Shown here in pieces: positions 12,401-23,392 of a stretch of 64,000 nucleotides of DNA. Within the stretch, counting starts at the first letter, position 1; each line of letters begins with the position of its first letter. This stretch comes from Nemopilema nomurai. Taxonomy: Eukaryota > Cnidaria > Scyphozoa > Rhizostomeae > Rhizostomatidae. The position numbers were made by a program, and so were the translations under genes. The stretch is from assembly GCA_003864495.1 (NCBI GenBank), contig ML133426.1, forward strand, positions 186,001 to 250,000, in the 5' to 3' direction. Below the pieces are notes generated by a model, which made no database searches, had not been told where the DNA came from, and was given only the letters and a program-made list of their open reading frames with translations.

Positions 12401-13503
12401 ACTCAGCAGACTTCCCTTTTTGCCAAGCTTTCCATTTATGTGAGAGTCTTTCTGCAGAGTGGCCTCACTTTTAGATGCATTTAATACTTCTGAGTTTCTT
12501 CATTGAAATTTTTTGGGTTAATAGTAAGATATAAATTTCATTTGTAGTTTCCTATAACGCTTAGACAAATTAATTTTGTTTGGGCTTCTAAAGAGCGCAA
12601 GTTCGATTTGGAAACGAGGCACTTCAAAGATGAACGAAAATGTAAAAGGATGTTGGAGCAGTCCAATAAAGTTATCTCGCCATTCTAAAACCATATCATG
12701 CAAAGAAAGAATCAAGAAAATTCTTCCTCGGGATTGCAGTAGGCCATTTCATAGTTGAAGTAGGCTATTTCACAACTTATTAATAAAAACCATGTTTTCA
12801 TAACATCCATCTAACCTGCATTATATTTACCTTGAGTGATTACCACGTCAATCGCTCTATCTACACTCTTTGCCAAAAGTAGTTGGAGCACCGATGATTT
12901 TGTGACCCTCGCTCTATTTCCGTATCACCTTCTAGGGTGCAACCCCCTTGCCCCTTCAAACAATGTTGGACCATTAGGCAGCGCCCATAGCTATGTGAGA
13001 ACTTATCACATATGTTTGTAGGATTTTTGCCTTTTGCACTACACCACAATGTGTAAGGGCGAGGGGATATTGTAGCTTCTGCAAAATGTAAATTAGAGCA
13101 AGTGTTCCAAGACTTTTAGAAGAGAATGTACATATGAGGGCAGAAATTATGAATATACACAACCGCAGGCCATTATCATCGTTAAAATTTGTTAAAACAA
13201 GCTTTGAAATCCACCTGGTTGAAGTAAAAGTCGGAGCCATCTGAAGCCAATATTTTCATGTTCAACAGTAAATTTCCCATTCCTGGAATAACGAAAGACA
13301 AGTTTCATGTTCTCTTGAAGGACTGCCTTTAAGCTAGCAACCTGCCTTTAGGATCTTTCCAATTAAACCTTTAATGTCCACCAAGCCTTAACACGAAAAA
13401 ATATTCTATTTATATCTGTAGATCCACACGAAATAACATTTGATCAGCTTTTGCGATGCACCTAATTAGCATTTAATCTGGCTCTTGCTCCAAGCAAGAA
13501 CTG
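6426..13503. other. Gene-free intergenic region, about 7 kb
   Basis: Only short open frames without splice-consistent partners or recognisable motifs were found on either strand. Small CT-rich and AT-rich tracts occur, and one putative short repeat with GGGCCC-rich imperfect ends lies at 10242-10432. It lies downstream of both flanking genes' coding regions (FKBP2 on plus, TLX-like on minus), so it is a tail-to-tail interval. Confidence 0.5.
10242..10432. repeat. Possible short repeat with imperfect inverted ends
   Basis: The left end contains GGCGGCATTTAGGACTGTCGG followed by GGGCTCTGGGCCC; the right end, read in reverse complement, contains TAGGACCGGGCCCAGGGGCCCCC. The shared TAGGAC...GGGCCC elements in inverted orientation, about 190 bp apart and GC-rich against AT-rich surroundings, suggest a small non-autonomous transposon or a recurring repeat. 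No target-site duplication could be fixed. Confidence 0.35.
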
Positions 13504-13509
13504 TTTATT
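13504..13509 (-). terminator. Candidate polyadenylation signal of the TLX-like gene
   Basis: TTTATT on the plus strand is AATAAA on the minus strand, about 30 bp downstream of the TLX-like stop codon. Confidence 0.55.
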
Positions 13510-13537
13510 TTTGCCTCTTCAATCGAAAAGCGATGTG

Positions 13538-14725
13538 CTAGCCCCTTGAATGGTTATTTACTAACTGTTGGTACGAGTGCATTGACAACGACCTGTCTTT
13601 GTGTATTGTCAACATTGTCCGGATGAGTGCATGCCGCTGCTCCTCCTTTTCTTCTTCTGTTTCTCGCTTCCACTTGGTCCGCCTGTTTTGGAACCACGTC
13701 TTCACCTGGCAGTCGGACAGGCTTAGATAATTCGCCACCTTTTGCCTCTCAGACGATGTCAAGTACTTTTTCTCCGTGAATAATTCTTCCAGTTCGCCGA
13801 TTTGTGCTCTGGAAAACGTCGTCCTTGGCTTTTTTCTCTTTGGTGCTGCTCGACTTTGATAGGGATGTCCCACCCTTCGACCTGAAGAGAAAATTTAGAA
13901 AATCAACTTTTCTGCTCTGAAAGGGATTATTTAAACTGAAGTATAACTTTAGAAATCATACTTTCTATGTTGTTTATGTTTAAAGAATCTATCGTCTACT
14001 CTATTCTTTTGTGTTTTTGATGTATTGCATACTTCGATAACAAATGAAACATTACGTCAAAAATCATTAATCTGATAACGAATAAGGCTTGTAATTCCTT
14101 TGTACAAACAATTAACAACTGGCATGAATTGAGTTTGAAGATGGATTAGTTTATTAACTAAAAACCGCTGGCATTTTATTTCCGCTGAAACTTGTTCAAT
14201 AAAAATCGCTTACTTCGCCCTTGAAGATCTGTTTTCTCGCAACTCTAGCTACAACTTCATTTCTCCTTGACCCATTTCACGAGATTTTTTAAAGAACGCA
14301 TTATTTCGATTGGAGTTTTAGCAATGATAAATCCTTAAGGCTCGCCTGATTAAAGACAACCTTGCACGCTTCATAAATGTTGCAGAGAAAGGACCTTTAG
14401 GCACATTAGACACGCCACAGGAAGAGCCTCTAACATATGCTAGTCTTCTACTAGTGCAACAAAGACATTTAAACTCACTTGTTTGCTTTGCAAGAATCTG
14501 CCATGGGTGCATGGGTAAGGGCTCCGGTATCCTCTCTACGTTCAACGTAAGTACGTCATCGCTGGTGTCATAGCAATGATGATCATTTGTGCGTCTGCTT
14601 TTCCTCGTTTCACTGCATCCAACAGTCATTGTCTTTTTATCTCCGTGGTTTTGTAGGATTCGGCTGATAGAGAAGGACAGGCCCTTTTCTTCCTTGGTTT
14701 TCTTCTCCTTCAAATCGTCTTCCAT
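13538..14725 (-). CDS. TLX: TLX/HOX11-like homeodomain transcription factor
   Basis: Two exons, 14725-14479 and 13881-13538, joined by a phase 1 intron (AACAA|GTGAGT, CTCTTCAG|GT), encode 196 aa. The N-terminal exon carries an eh1-type Groucho-binding motif (LSFSISRILQ, about residues 16-25) and a Trp-containing HPWQILAKQ element like the PBX-binding hexapeptide of TLX. Across the splice the protein reads TSRRVGHPYQSR then RKKPRTTFSRAQIGELEE, close to the TLX GHPYQNR...KKPRTSF lead-in. The homeodomain ends QVKTWFQNRRTKWKRE, with Thr at homeodomain position 47, the hallmark of TLX/HOX11 proteins; Asn51 and Arg53 are present. It would act as a nuclear DNA-binding repressor. It is shorter than vertebrate TLX proteins (about 290-330 aa), mainly at both ends, and the homeodomain helices 1-2 are divergent. 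An additional upstream exon is not excluded, but the start ATG is sensible because eh1 is N-terminal. Confidence 0.9.
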
Positions 14726-17700
14726 TGGTTCGCTACTTGAAGTCCCACCGAATTTTGAATGGCAATTTAATCTTCTATTATCTATAATTCTTTCTTTGTG
14801 TCCCTGGAATTTAATTCTATGGACCCTTCATGATCTGCCTTCCAAGTAATTTCACTCGAATTTAGCGCAGGCTTGTTGGACTTTGAAGAGTTGGACTGGA
14901 TAATGCAGTACAAGATATCTTTTTCTCTTTTTGTTGCATTAATTTTTAGTGATAAATTTTTCCAAACATTGGCTTGCTTCTTCGAACTTTCTCTTTTAAA
15001 TGCTCCTTGGCTCTTTTGTTAACATTAATTTGTCATTAATTGGAAGTCAATATTTCTGGTACCGTTTTCAAATGTCCGGTATTGTACATTGTGGTGTAGA
15101 TGCACACACGACTCTCCTTTACAATTCTTAGTAGATTCACCAGTTTTTCAACAACTTTCTTTGTTATGTGCGGTGGAACATGGTCTGTGTACCTTCAATA
15201 GATGCCATGCACTTTGGATAAGGAAGAATACTGATATTTTCCCGAATCGAAGTCTTTCTGTAAACTTCTTGATAAGACGACCAAGCTCTTGGTGTAGAAT
15301 CCTTCTGAGGATTTTCTCTCCCTGCGTTTTGCTTTTCTAAAGCTCCATTATTCGCTGGCACAATATTGGTTTATTTTCCGACTTCTCAGCGAACTAATTT
15401 GTCCCAGCCTCAAGCGAATAGTACTTGATGATTTTGATAAGTCCCCTCTGTTGGTGCCAGCAGATTCTGCTGCTCTCACCCAACTGACCTTGGCTTATAA
15501 AGAGATGATCCTTTCTGTGAAGAAGAGGCTCCTAACTTGGTTTTTATCACAAATGAGGCTTCTAGTTCATCGGCTCTTAATTTACGAATAAAGATTTAGA
15601 CTACATAGAACAATGAAGATAGGAGATAAGGTAGATTACATCTCAAACGTTCCGAGCTTTATTGTCTTAGAAAGCAAGAGTGCATGCCTATGAATAAAAG
15701 ATAGAACGAACACGAATAATCGACCACAGTAAATTTGATAACTGCAAAGGCCTAGTGTATTATGGTCTGTGAAATTGGATAACACTAGACGCCATTCTAA
15801 CAATAGGGTAAGAAACTGGATTATAAGGATCTTGTGTACACGATCAGTTATCCCGATCAGTAGGTTGTCAATCAATTTTTACTGAAAATGATTTTTTGTT
15901 TGTTTTCAAAGCCCTCGTCAACTACAACTGATTTCAGACAGTTACGAGTTACAATGACGACACGTGGTCACGTGAGGGCCAACGGAATGTTTGTGCTTAG
16001 ATAAATAATTATGGACCCGGGGACGAAAATCCATGGATTCGCTTGTGGCTAATTCATCCTGATTTAAAGAATGGTGGGTGAATTAGATACTGTACAAAGA
16101 CTCATTAAACTAAAGAATATAATTAAACTATGGAAGGTCTCGCCACTGCTAGTCTTAAAATTGTAAAACTGGGTCTTATGTCTACTCCATAAGTAATTTT
16201 GACTGATGGCGATGCGTTGCTGATTGTCAGATAGTGACATGTTGGAGCTCTGGATCGAATAATGACCAAAATAGTTTTGAACAGGTTTGCGAGTCATACT
16301 AAATAATGTCGATTCGATTCTTAAAGTTTTCAAGCACATCAAAATTACTTGGGCATTCGTAAGATGCGACTGTGTGTAAAGAAAAAGTTCTTTTGAACAA
16401 GATTCGTATGAATTAAATGGGTCCATTCAGCAATAATAACTATCGATATTCAATATTATTTCGATATTTAAGACGGGAAACTCATCCCTTGTATCTGCTC
16501 TAACAATACCATTCATTGCAAGAACAACTTTTTAAAGCTTTTGGATCCAAATTGTAATATTTACCTTAGTCCTAGAAGACCCCCTTCTGCTGTTGTTGTA
16601 ATCATATAGAACTATTATTAGTTGTGTTCTGTTCAAAAATGGCTTGAACCTTCCTAATACAAGATTAATGATTAGAAGCATTTTGCTGCATTTTGATTAA
16701 CAAAATAGGACCTGAGGCGTTCTGGCTTTCTGATGTCTGTATTCTTTTCCGTGCTTTAGCACTGTAAGACAGCGAATGGATAAAAGCAATTGTTGTGTTG
16801 TAAAAGTATTGGAAGCATTTAAGAAACTTTTATATGTGCACAACTTGAGCTGGATGTTTGCTTTAGTTTCCCTTAAAACCTAAGTTTGTAATTAAGAGAA
16901 ATGCTTTGCTGATCAAACGTTTTCACCTCTAAATGGCGTTTGAATATATGTATTAATGTATGGACTGAACCAAACTAGACTGTTGGTTCCAATCGATCTT
17001 TCTCAAAATTGACTCATTTTGATAATAATTTTGCATATATTGGTAACTAGAATATATTGTGAATACACATCGAACGATTTAAAAGGACTTGCAAAAATAT
17101 ATATGTGTTAAGTAACAGCAGATAACTTTGCAAGTCACTAAAACATAAATAAAGAAGCCAAATGCAAAATTAAATTATTTGTAACGGTAAACACTGTAAA
17201 TTTTCACTTTCACCTATAAATGGCTTAGAAACCAAGAATTTGAAGGTCGGAACAAATAATTGAAACGCTGCCCGTAAAGGTAATGTCATTTTAAGGAGAC
17301 ATAAATGCATCCTCAATTTGCAATGAAACATTTTATTCAAACTTTAATTTTTTGATCAATGTTTATGAAAAAAGGGAAGGTTATCCACCATTTAGTCTAC
17401 CTTTAAGTGCATTTATTTGTACGAAAAATGTCCTATGCATTCTTTTCAGGGTGACGTTAGTGCAAATTAGATTTTAGTGTGTTTTAAAAGTCAGCTCGTG
17501 TGTTTTTCTCTTCTTTTGTCCAGTTTGTTTTAGAGCCATGTTATTTAAGAGGAAAAACTATTTCAAAGCAAGCAGCTCATAAGGAAATCTGGACGAAAAA
17601 AGAGTCAAAAAATTGACTAAAGACAGCTGAATTAAATCTGAAACCGTTTATTTATAACCGCTGTCATGCACATTAAGGCAGTAGACAAAGAAAGAGGGTT

Positions 17701-18156
17701 CCTAGGTGCTAGAATTCAGGTAAATGTGTTTTACTTACGTGTACAGTGCATAAATCGTTTAAAACATTCTGGGGGAGGCAGCTGTATTGAAATGGCCTAC
17801 GTTTGCCAACCTGACAAAAGGAGAGCTCAAAAGGAAGATACCGTTAAGATGGTAAGTAAAAAACAAATAAACAAATAAACGCGATATTCTAAGTAAAGGC
17901 GTTTCGAGACTGCCAAGCAAAAAGAAAACTGCAGTAAGCAAAAATTGCATTGTAGACCTCCTTTTATAGCTATACAAAAAACTATGCAACATTATATAGC
18001 ACGAAAACCAATTCCAGGAAAAAGCAACAATTCCGGGAACAACCAGATGTAATTTCTAATCGTTGCGAATCTACCCGCTCACTTAACAGGCTGGAAACAA
18101 GAGTCAATAGGCTAAATTAAATCATAAGCTGGAAAGGAATGGGATGAGCCGATGAG
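14726..18156. other. Intergenic region upstream of the TLX-like gene
   Basis: AT-rich sequence with scattered short open frames (for example 15089-15340 plus, 16064-16426 minus, 17666-17878 plus) that lack supporting splice context or motifs. The TLX-like promoter should be in its left part; no clear TATA box was identified there. Confidence 0.45.
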
Positions 18157-18180
18157 TATATAAAAAGGGGGTATAAAATA
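18157..18180 (+). promoter_or_regulatory. Tandem TATA-like boxes on the plus strand
   Basis: TATATAAAAA at 18157-18166 is followed by a G run and then TATAAAATA at 18172-18180. Predicted transcription would begin near 18190-18210, about 50-70 nt before an ATG at 18260 that opens a 142-codon frame. The arrangement looks like a core promoter, but in AT-rich DNA this could be coincidence. Confidence 0.4.
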
Positions 18181-18259
18181 GCTAAAATCTTGCATTACAC
18201 GATGTTCTATTGTAAAGTTTCGGTATCAAATATTTTCACATAAAAACACGTTCACTCCC

Positions 18260-18688
18260 ATGCATCGTTTCATTAACGATACTTCAAATTCGATAACAGG
18301 GACTTTTAAAAGTGGAAAGCGTATCAGTTCACTCTTTCCTAAATTCGAGAGCCTTTTATCCAGAAAGTGCTCGTTCCACCCCGACCAAAAATGTTCACTG
18401 CACACCTCGATAATATACCAAACGAAGCTGTTAAAAACATCCGCTGGCAGTCTTCAGTTGGATTCAATCGAAAGGCTCCTTCGGGCCACATTTCTTCTGC
18501 ATCCTCACCATCAAAGGATAATGGATATCCGGATCAAAAGACGATTGATCTTCTTTAAGTTTCTGCAAAACGGTACATTCGAGAAAAGTAAAAACAGTCT
18601 GATAAATGAAAATCAAAATAGAGACTCGTCGGTTGATGAAAATTCTTGCATGCATTCGCGCCAACCAATTTTCCTAGCCTGTGTCTAA
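18260..18688 (+). CDS. Putative 142-aa ORF antisense to the last CAMKMT exon
   Basis: Intronless open frame from ATG 18260 to TAA 18688 with TATA-like boxes about 80-100 bp upstream. The product is basic, Ser/Leu/Arg-rich, with no signal peptide, membrane segment or domain that I recognise. It runs over the well supported CAMKMT exon 10 (18464-18562) on the other strand, so part of its openness is imposed by that exon. It may be a non-coding antisense transcript or no gene at all. Confidence 0.2.
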   Translation: MHRFINDTSNSITGTFKSGKRISSLFPKFESLLSRKCSFHPDQKCSLHTSIIYQTKLLKTSAGSLQLDSIERLLRATFLLHPHHQRIMDIRIKRRLIFFKFLQNGTFEKSKNSLINENQNRDSSVDENSCMHSRQPIFLACV

Positions 18689-21600
18689 AGCAGCCTTGAC
18701 TCTAAAAAGAAAGATTACCCAAGTACTGAGTTCATCGTTGGTTGGAAGAATGAGGGAAAATGAACCCATTTAGCCAAAAAAGAGAGAGCAAGAAAAACAA
18801 CGGCCACTAGAATTCGTTTTACCATCTTAATTGCCATAAAAAGGCCTAGTTTGCGCTAGAAAAGAAAGATGCTGGACCAGGGCTTCAGAAATTTGTAGTG
18901 CTAAAACATTACTTACGATTACCTATGGCTTCTAGTGTGCGTGCATGCAGGGAAGGTACTACTTAGGTCCCTTCGCTGACCCCTGCTGTAAGCTTGGCAT
19001 TTTAACCGCAGAAAACATTCGGATCCTCAGATAATTCAGATCACTGTATACGTTATATTGGGAAGCTACGTGTATCTCTTTTGACGTTTAAAACAATATC
19101 CTGCAACGTATCAACTTCTGTTATGCACGAACTTTATTATATTGGCAATAATGCAGAAGTTGGGAAAGTCAATCTCCTTGAAAAGGGAACACAAATCCCT
19201 TGACATTTTGCGTGCATTTTGTTGCTATCCAAATCAACACCAGCTTGTTTGCATGACAGTGCCTGTCAGGTCTCATGTGTTTTACATGCACCAAAGATTA
19301 CATGCACCCTAGAGTTCAATAAAGGAGTTTTCAGAGTTTTGGAGCCTTGAAATAGCAAGGTCACCAACGTCATGAGCTTGTCTTATGTTAAAAGGGATGC
19401 ATTCAAATACCTGGTACTTGTTCCATATTTCCTTGTCGTAATTCTCACAAACATTCACTGTGAATGCAGACTTTGCTAGATTGACAAAAGAATCTAGGGT
19501 GTTTCCACGTTTAGGAGCGAATAGAAGAGCCTCTCCCTGAACAGATAAAATACAAAAATATCTTATAAAACAAAACCGTAACACTATCAAACTGTAATGA
19601 TATTTATAGCCATACAAATCAATCATGCTTCAAAATTGTACAGAAAAGCTTCATGAATTTAAAAGAAAAAACTCCTTGAAATAAGTCGCACTGACTTAAA
19701 AATTAACGAATCTTATGACAATTTGCAAAAGGTTTCAGATCTACAAGTTTAACATGCTATGCAATTGCAAGGAACAGCCCCTCGCAAAGGTACACACCTT
19801 TTCTCCCAGAAGCTCTGAAATTGTCTCAATCAGGCCTTGTTGATACTCCAGGAAATAACAACTTGAAAGAAAGATTGAAAAGCGCTAATGATCAGTTATG
19901 GTTATGAACTTCTTCTCATATTTTTCTCTATATATTATAGAGTCAAGCATCATAACATGCATTTACTTATTGAAAAAACATTTTACAGTTTGTTATTCTA
20001 ATTCTTAACACACTTTACACAAACAGGATGATAAATCAAGCTTCCAACTAGAAAATCAGCAATTGAAGCAAACTTTCATAAAAACAGCTTTGCTTATTAA
20101 CTTCTTAAATTTACCAGTCAGCACAGAAAATGAAGTCAAATTCCCTGCTTCCTTCCAAAACTTGCTCCTTTTTCCATAAGAGTTGCCTGAAAGATAACTG
20201 AATCGATTTTTTAAGCGGTTGATTGAAAAAACTACATTTAAGTGAAAAGTAAAGCTCAGGCATCAGGAACGAAACTAAAAATGATTTACCTTCCCCTTAC
20301 CGTTGTGCAACCAAACAAACTTTCATTTTCCTTAACAATTTCTTCAATATCGTCAAACAGTTAAGGGCAATTAAAACGTGTACTTCATACTCCCTAATTA
20401 GTAAATATTTGTTTTTTTGCTGTTTGAAAAACAACTAACAATAAAATAATTGTTACAAGACTTGGAAAAATTCAGACACTACAAAACAGCCTTCTTCAGA
20501 TCCTTAAAATAGCACTTTTGACAATGTTCCTGATAACTTTCACCTTACTTCAAATAGGGATATGATACTAATGATAAGGAATTTGCTTTTACTCTCCACA
20601 TTATTTGTGATAGTCCAAACTTAAAAATAATTTCATTTCACTAATGGCTGACTCTAGTCAGTTTTTTCTATGCAAAGGTCTATTTAACTGATTTTTATCT
20701 GAAGAAAAGATACTGTTGGTAGATTCTTTATTACCATCCGTCAGGTGGACTTCCTTAGCATCACTTTCAATAGCTGCCTGCAGAAGAAAGAATTGTCCAA
20801 GCATAAGTTTGGATACTGAAATAAATAACAGGAACCATGTAGTCAATTTCCAATTGATATGTCATCTTGATGCCACACAGATTTGCTTGCTCATCCACCA
20901 TTACCATATTATCACAACTCTAGTAGGGAGGCCCAAAGTTGTAGGGAATATGTTGATAATTTGTCAGAAAGTTAATAGTTTTGACTTCATCCTTGTAGCA
21001 TCAAAGCAACTTACTGCCAGTTATTCAGTAACAGTAGGAAACAGAGTTTGAGCTTTAATTGATGTCATCATATGAAAATATCACATCAAAAAAATATATA
21101 GGCGAATCAAACTTGTGAAAGTTTGAACATGGACAAAGAGGAATGACTCCAATAATCTATTTACAAGACAAACTTTTGCCAAGAATAGAAAATGAGAATG
21201 ACAGAAGTAACAAAATGAAAAACAGCAGTGATATGTTCACAAGGATTAGTTGTATGATGTGCGTGTTCAACACTTACCAACAGCCCTGCCAATGCAGTCA
21301 TTCCACCACCAAGTTCGCAAATCTTCTTGCCACTGGAATAAGTATCACATGCAGTAAATCAACTCTCACTGTAATAAATCTAGCCTCTACAACTTGTATT
21401 GAAGAAAAGTTACCAAACACTAAAGAAGTTTTCTTGATTATTGGTTTTCTGTTTTTACACAAAATTTTAAAGATGTATTATGTAAACTTAATCAGAAAAA
21501 CAACAAAATGTAACTTCTACACATTCTTTTCAATACTACACATTCAATACTAATCAGAAAAATACTACACATTCTTTTCAATGTTGACAGAACTCTTTCC

Positions 21601-21705
21601 TTGGAAATGTGGCCAAAATAGCTTTTAAAATTCATATGTTTACCTGAACTTCTCTTTATTCTTTACACAAAAATATGCAAGGACTTCTTCTGATGGCCAG
21701 ATACC

Positions 21706-21736
<31 letters not shown>

Positions 21737-23335
21737 CAATTTATTTAAAGTTGGGGCTACATAGCTATTTATAGTGAAATGAGTACATAATAATCCTGAA
21801 CTATTTAAAACGATATAATTACAAAAAACTAAGCTGTGGCACAAACATCCTACATAGTTTTCATGTACAGTCTGTGCCATTCCAGCTTTTAATTTCTTTC
21901 TTAAACTCATTAATAGATTGATCATTCCTTATGTGCTGAGGTAAAGAGCCAAAGACGCTGCCCTCTATATTTGGTAGTTTCTGTTCCATAAATGGTAGTT
22001 CTTACCCTTGGTACCATGAATTCATTATTATTTCTCAAATTATAAACAGCATGATGCTCGCAGAAAATCTCCGTCATAAAAGGAGGGTTGATTTTTCCCT
22101 TTGTTTTAAACATTTCAATCATAAGATTTCGCAGGTGCTTTACATGAATATTTACCAAGCCATAATTTTCTAGCAGAGTGTTGAAGCTAGAATCATAGTT
22201 TTTGTATGCAATTCTCAGAGCTCTTTCATGTATTCTTTTAATCTAACTATTCAAGTGCCTCCTGTGGAACATCCAGACTATTATTATTATTATTATAAAG
22301 GATATGATTTTTGAATAGGTTTTAAAAACCAACAACAATTTACATATATTTCCAGTGTTGTTGAATCCAATCAAAATCTCTGGATCAATTTTTGCCGACA
22401 ATATTCTGCAAAAAATGCAAAACAAGGCATAAATAAAAAGAGAGAAGTCACAAATTTTGAATTATAATGAGATAAAAATCAGATGAACAAGAACATATAT
22501 TGCATAAAGAGTAACAGATAGACTGATATGCAGGCAAAGTGTTTTGAGGACTATCTCAAAAAAGTGAAGACAATAAGCCCTCGGCTAATAAAGGGGCAGA
22601 CGAAGTTACACAGAGGGAAATATTTTTTAAAATAGTAAACCAAATTATTGCTTGAGAATTGACAAAGCAAAAGAGCACCAAGGTTCAAAGGAATAAAATT
22701 TGCTTCAATTAAAATGGTAAAACAGATAGACGGGCAAAAAAGTTGTCTACCGTGAAGAACAACATAAAAATGCATATGCGGGAATTACCAGGGAAATGAA
22801 CTCAATCCACCTAAAGTGAACCCCCAAGGGAACTCATTTTATTTATTTCGAAAATTTTATCCCATGAAGTAGAATCTTGCAGTAAAATTCTGGGCGTCTA
22901 GCATTTAAAAAAAGAGACTTGCCTATGAAATTTTGGAACCAAATTTCCGGGGATATTTTTATATATTCCCATATATTTCCCTGCGCCACCCCAGAGGTAA
23001 GGAGCAAAATGCAGATCGCTTGACGGCAAACGTCTCTCGCCTTAAAACACCGTAGATTCGCCCATTTTTTACAGTAATACAAACCTTATTTTCGGAAATG
23101 CTGTTTTCAAAAGATATGCGCTTTCTATGTTGTACCAAATGCCGCATCCATCTTCCCGCGCTTTTTCGTATTTAAATAAATCAAACCCTTTGAATCTCCT
23201 CACAGAAATGCTGTCCTCCCCAAAACATGGGTCCTCGTTTCTGCTGCTTACTCTCGACTTTATCAAATTTTGTGCTAGGAGCTTCCAGCGCCTCTTTGCT
23301 GCAGATTTCCGCGTTTTACTAACTTTACTGCTCAT
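18464..23335 (-). CDS. CAMKMT: Calmodulin-lysine N-methyltransferase
   Basis: SAM-dependent class I methyltransferase that trimethylates a lysine of calmodulin. Ten exons: 23335-23085, 22405-22344, 21704-21644, 21332-21278, 20777-20714, 20359-20290 (start uncertain), 20186-20115, 19861-19798, 19536-19411, 18562-18464; total 924 nt, 307 aa (human 323). Intron phases agree throughout. Family landmarks in order: [40 protein letters not shown], SAM motif I CELGGGMTALAGLL, VHLTDGN, FDFIFCADC, LLFAPKRGNTLDSF, ENYD, and C-terminal KLKED...DIHYPL, all in the order seen in vertebrate CAMKMT. Read-through of exon 9 gives a different C-terminus, but splicing CAG|GTATTT to exon 10 restores the conserved end. 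Exons 5-6 are flanked by U12-like signals. A 14-codon uORF precedes the start. Intron 2 holds a LINE remnant. Cytosolic or nuclear, by family. Confidence 0.93.
20342..20713 (-). other. Putative U12-type (minor spliceosome) intron 5 of CAMKMT
   Basis: The exon 5 donor reads A|GTATCTTTTC, one base from the U12 donor GTATCCTTT. Near the other end the minus strand contains CCCTTAAC (20367-20360), matching the core CCTTAAC of the U12 branch-point consensus. No AG lies upstream of the exon material that aligns best with vertebrate CAMKMT (FDDIEEIVKEN); the first AG after the branch site is at 20343-20342, giving an exon six residues shorter. An AC end at 20361-20360 keeps the family length. Both choices preserve the frame. 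Confidence 0.5.
21705..22260 (-). mobile_element. Truncated, decayed LINE (non-LTR) 3' fragment in CAMKMT intron 2
   Basis: Minus-strand translation from about 22255 gives IHERALRIAYKNYDSSF, then HLRNLMIEMFKTKGKINPPF, YNLRNNNEF and PRVRTTIYGTE. This is the familiar region just C-terminal to the reverse transcriptase of CR1/L2/Rex-type LINEs in marine invertebrates. Shortly after, the frame breaks: the expected continuation (IRNDQSINEFKKEIKSW) lies in another frame with a further break. The fragment lacks the reverse transcriptase core and endonuclease, so it is 5'-truncated and dead. It ends in an (ATT)n tail at 21706-21737, typical of microsatellite-type LINE tails, which directly abuts CAMKMT exon 3. 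Confidence 0.7.
21706..21737. repeat. (AAT/ATT)n microsatellite, LINE tail next to exon 3
   Basis: About ten AAT units on the plus strand. On the minus strand the last unit reads ATTAG|GTATCTGG, so the repeat supplies the pyrimidine-rich tract and the AG acceptor of CAMKMT exon 3. Confidence 0.85.
22278..22297. repeat. (TTA)n microsatellite
   Basis: Short TTA/ATT repeat just upstream (minus-strand sense) of the LINE fragment; it may mark the insertion site or an older LINE tail. Confidence 0.7.
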
Positions 23336-23347
23336 CTTTCTTGACTT

Positions 23348-23392
23348 TCAACAAATCTTTTTCAGCACTCTCTCCCGTTCAAAATCGGCCAT
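23348..23392 (-). promoter_or_regulatory. 14-codon upstream ORF in the CAMKMT 5' leader
   Basis: ATG at 23392 in a good context (AAG ATG G) opens MADFERERVLKKIC and stops at TGA 23350-23348, 12 nt before the chosen CAMKMT ATG at 23335. If transcription starts upstream of it, it would be expected to lower translation of the main frame. Alternatively the transcription start lies between the two ATGs. Confidence 0.5.

Noticed and set aside
19309..19410. Read-through C-terminus of CAMKMT (VFECIPFNIRQAH...)
   Set aside because: Splicing at CAG|GTATTT to 18562 restores the conserved KLKED...DIHYPL end of the family.
22278..22297. CRISPR-like or other regular array
   Set aside because: The short regular repeats in the window are trinucleotide microsatellites or the minisatellite; there is no repeat-spacer structure and the genome is eukaryotic.
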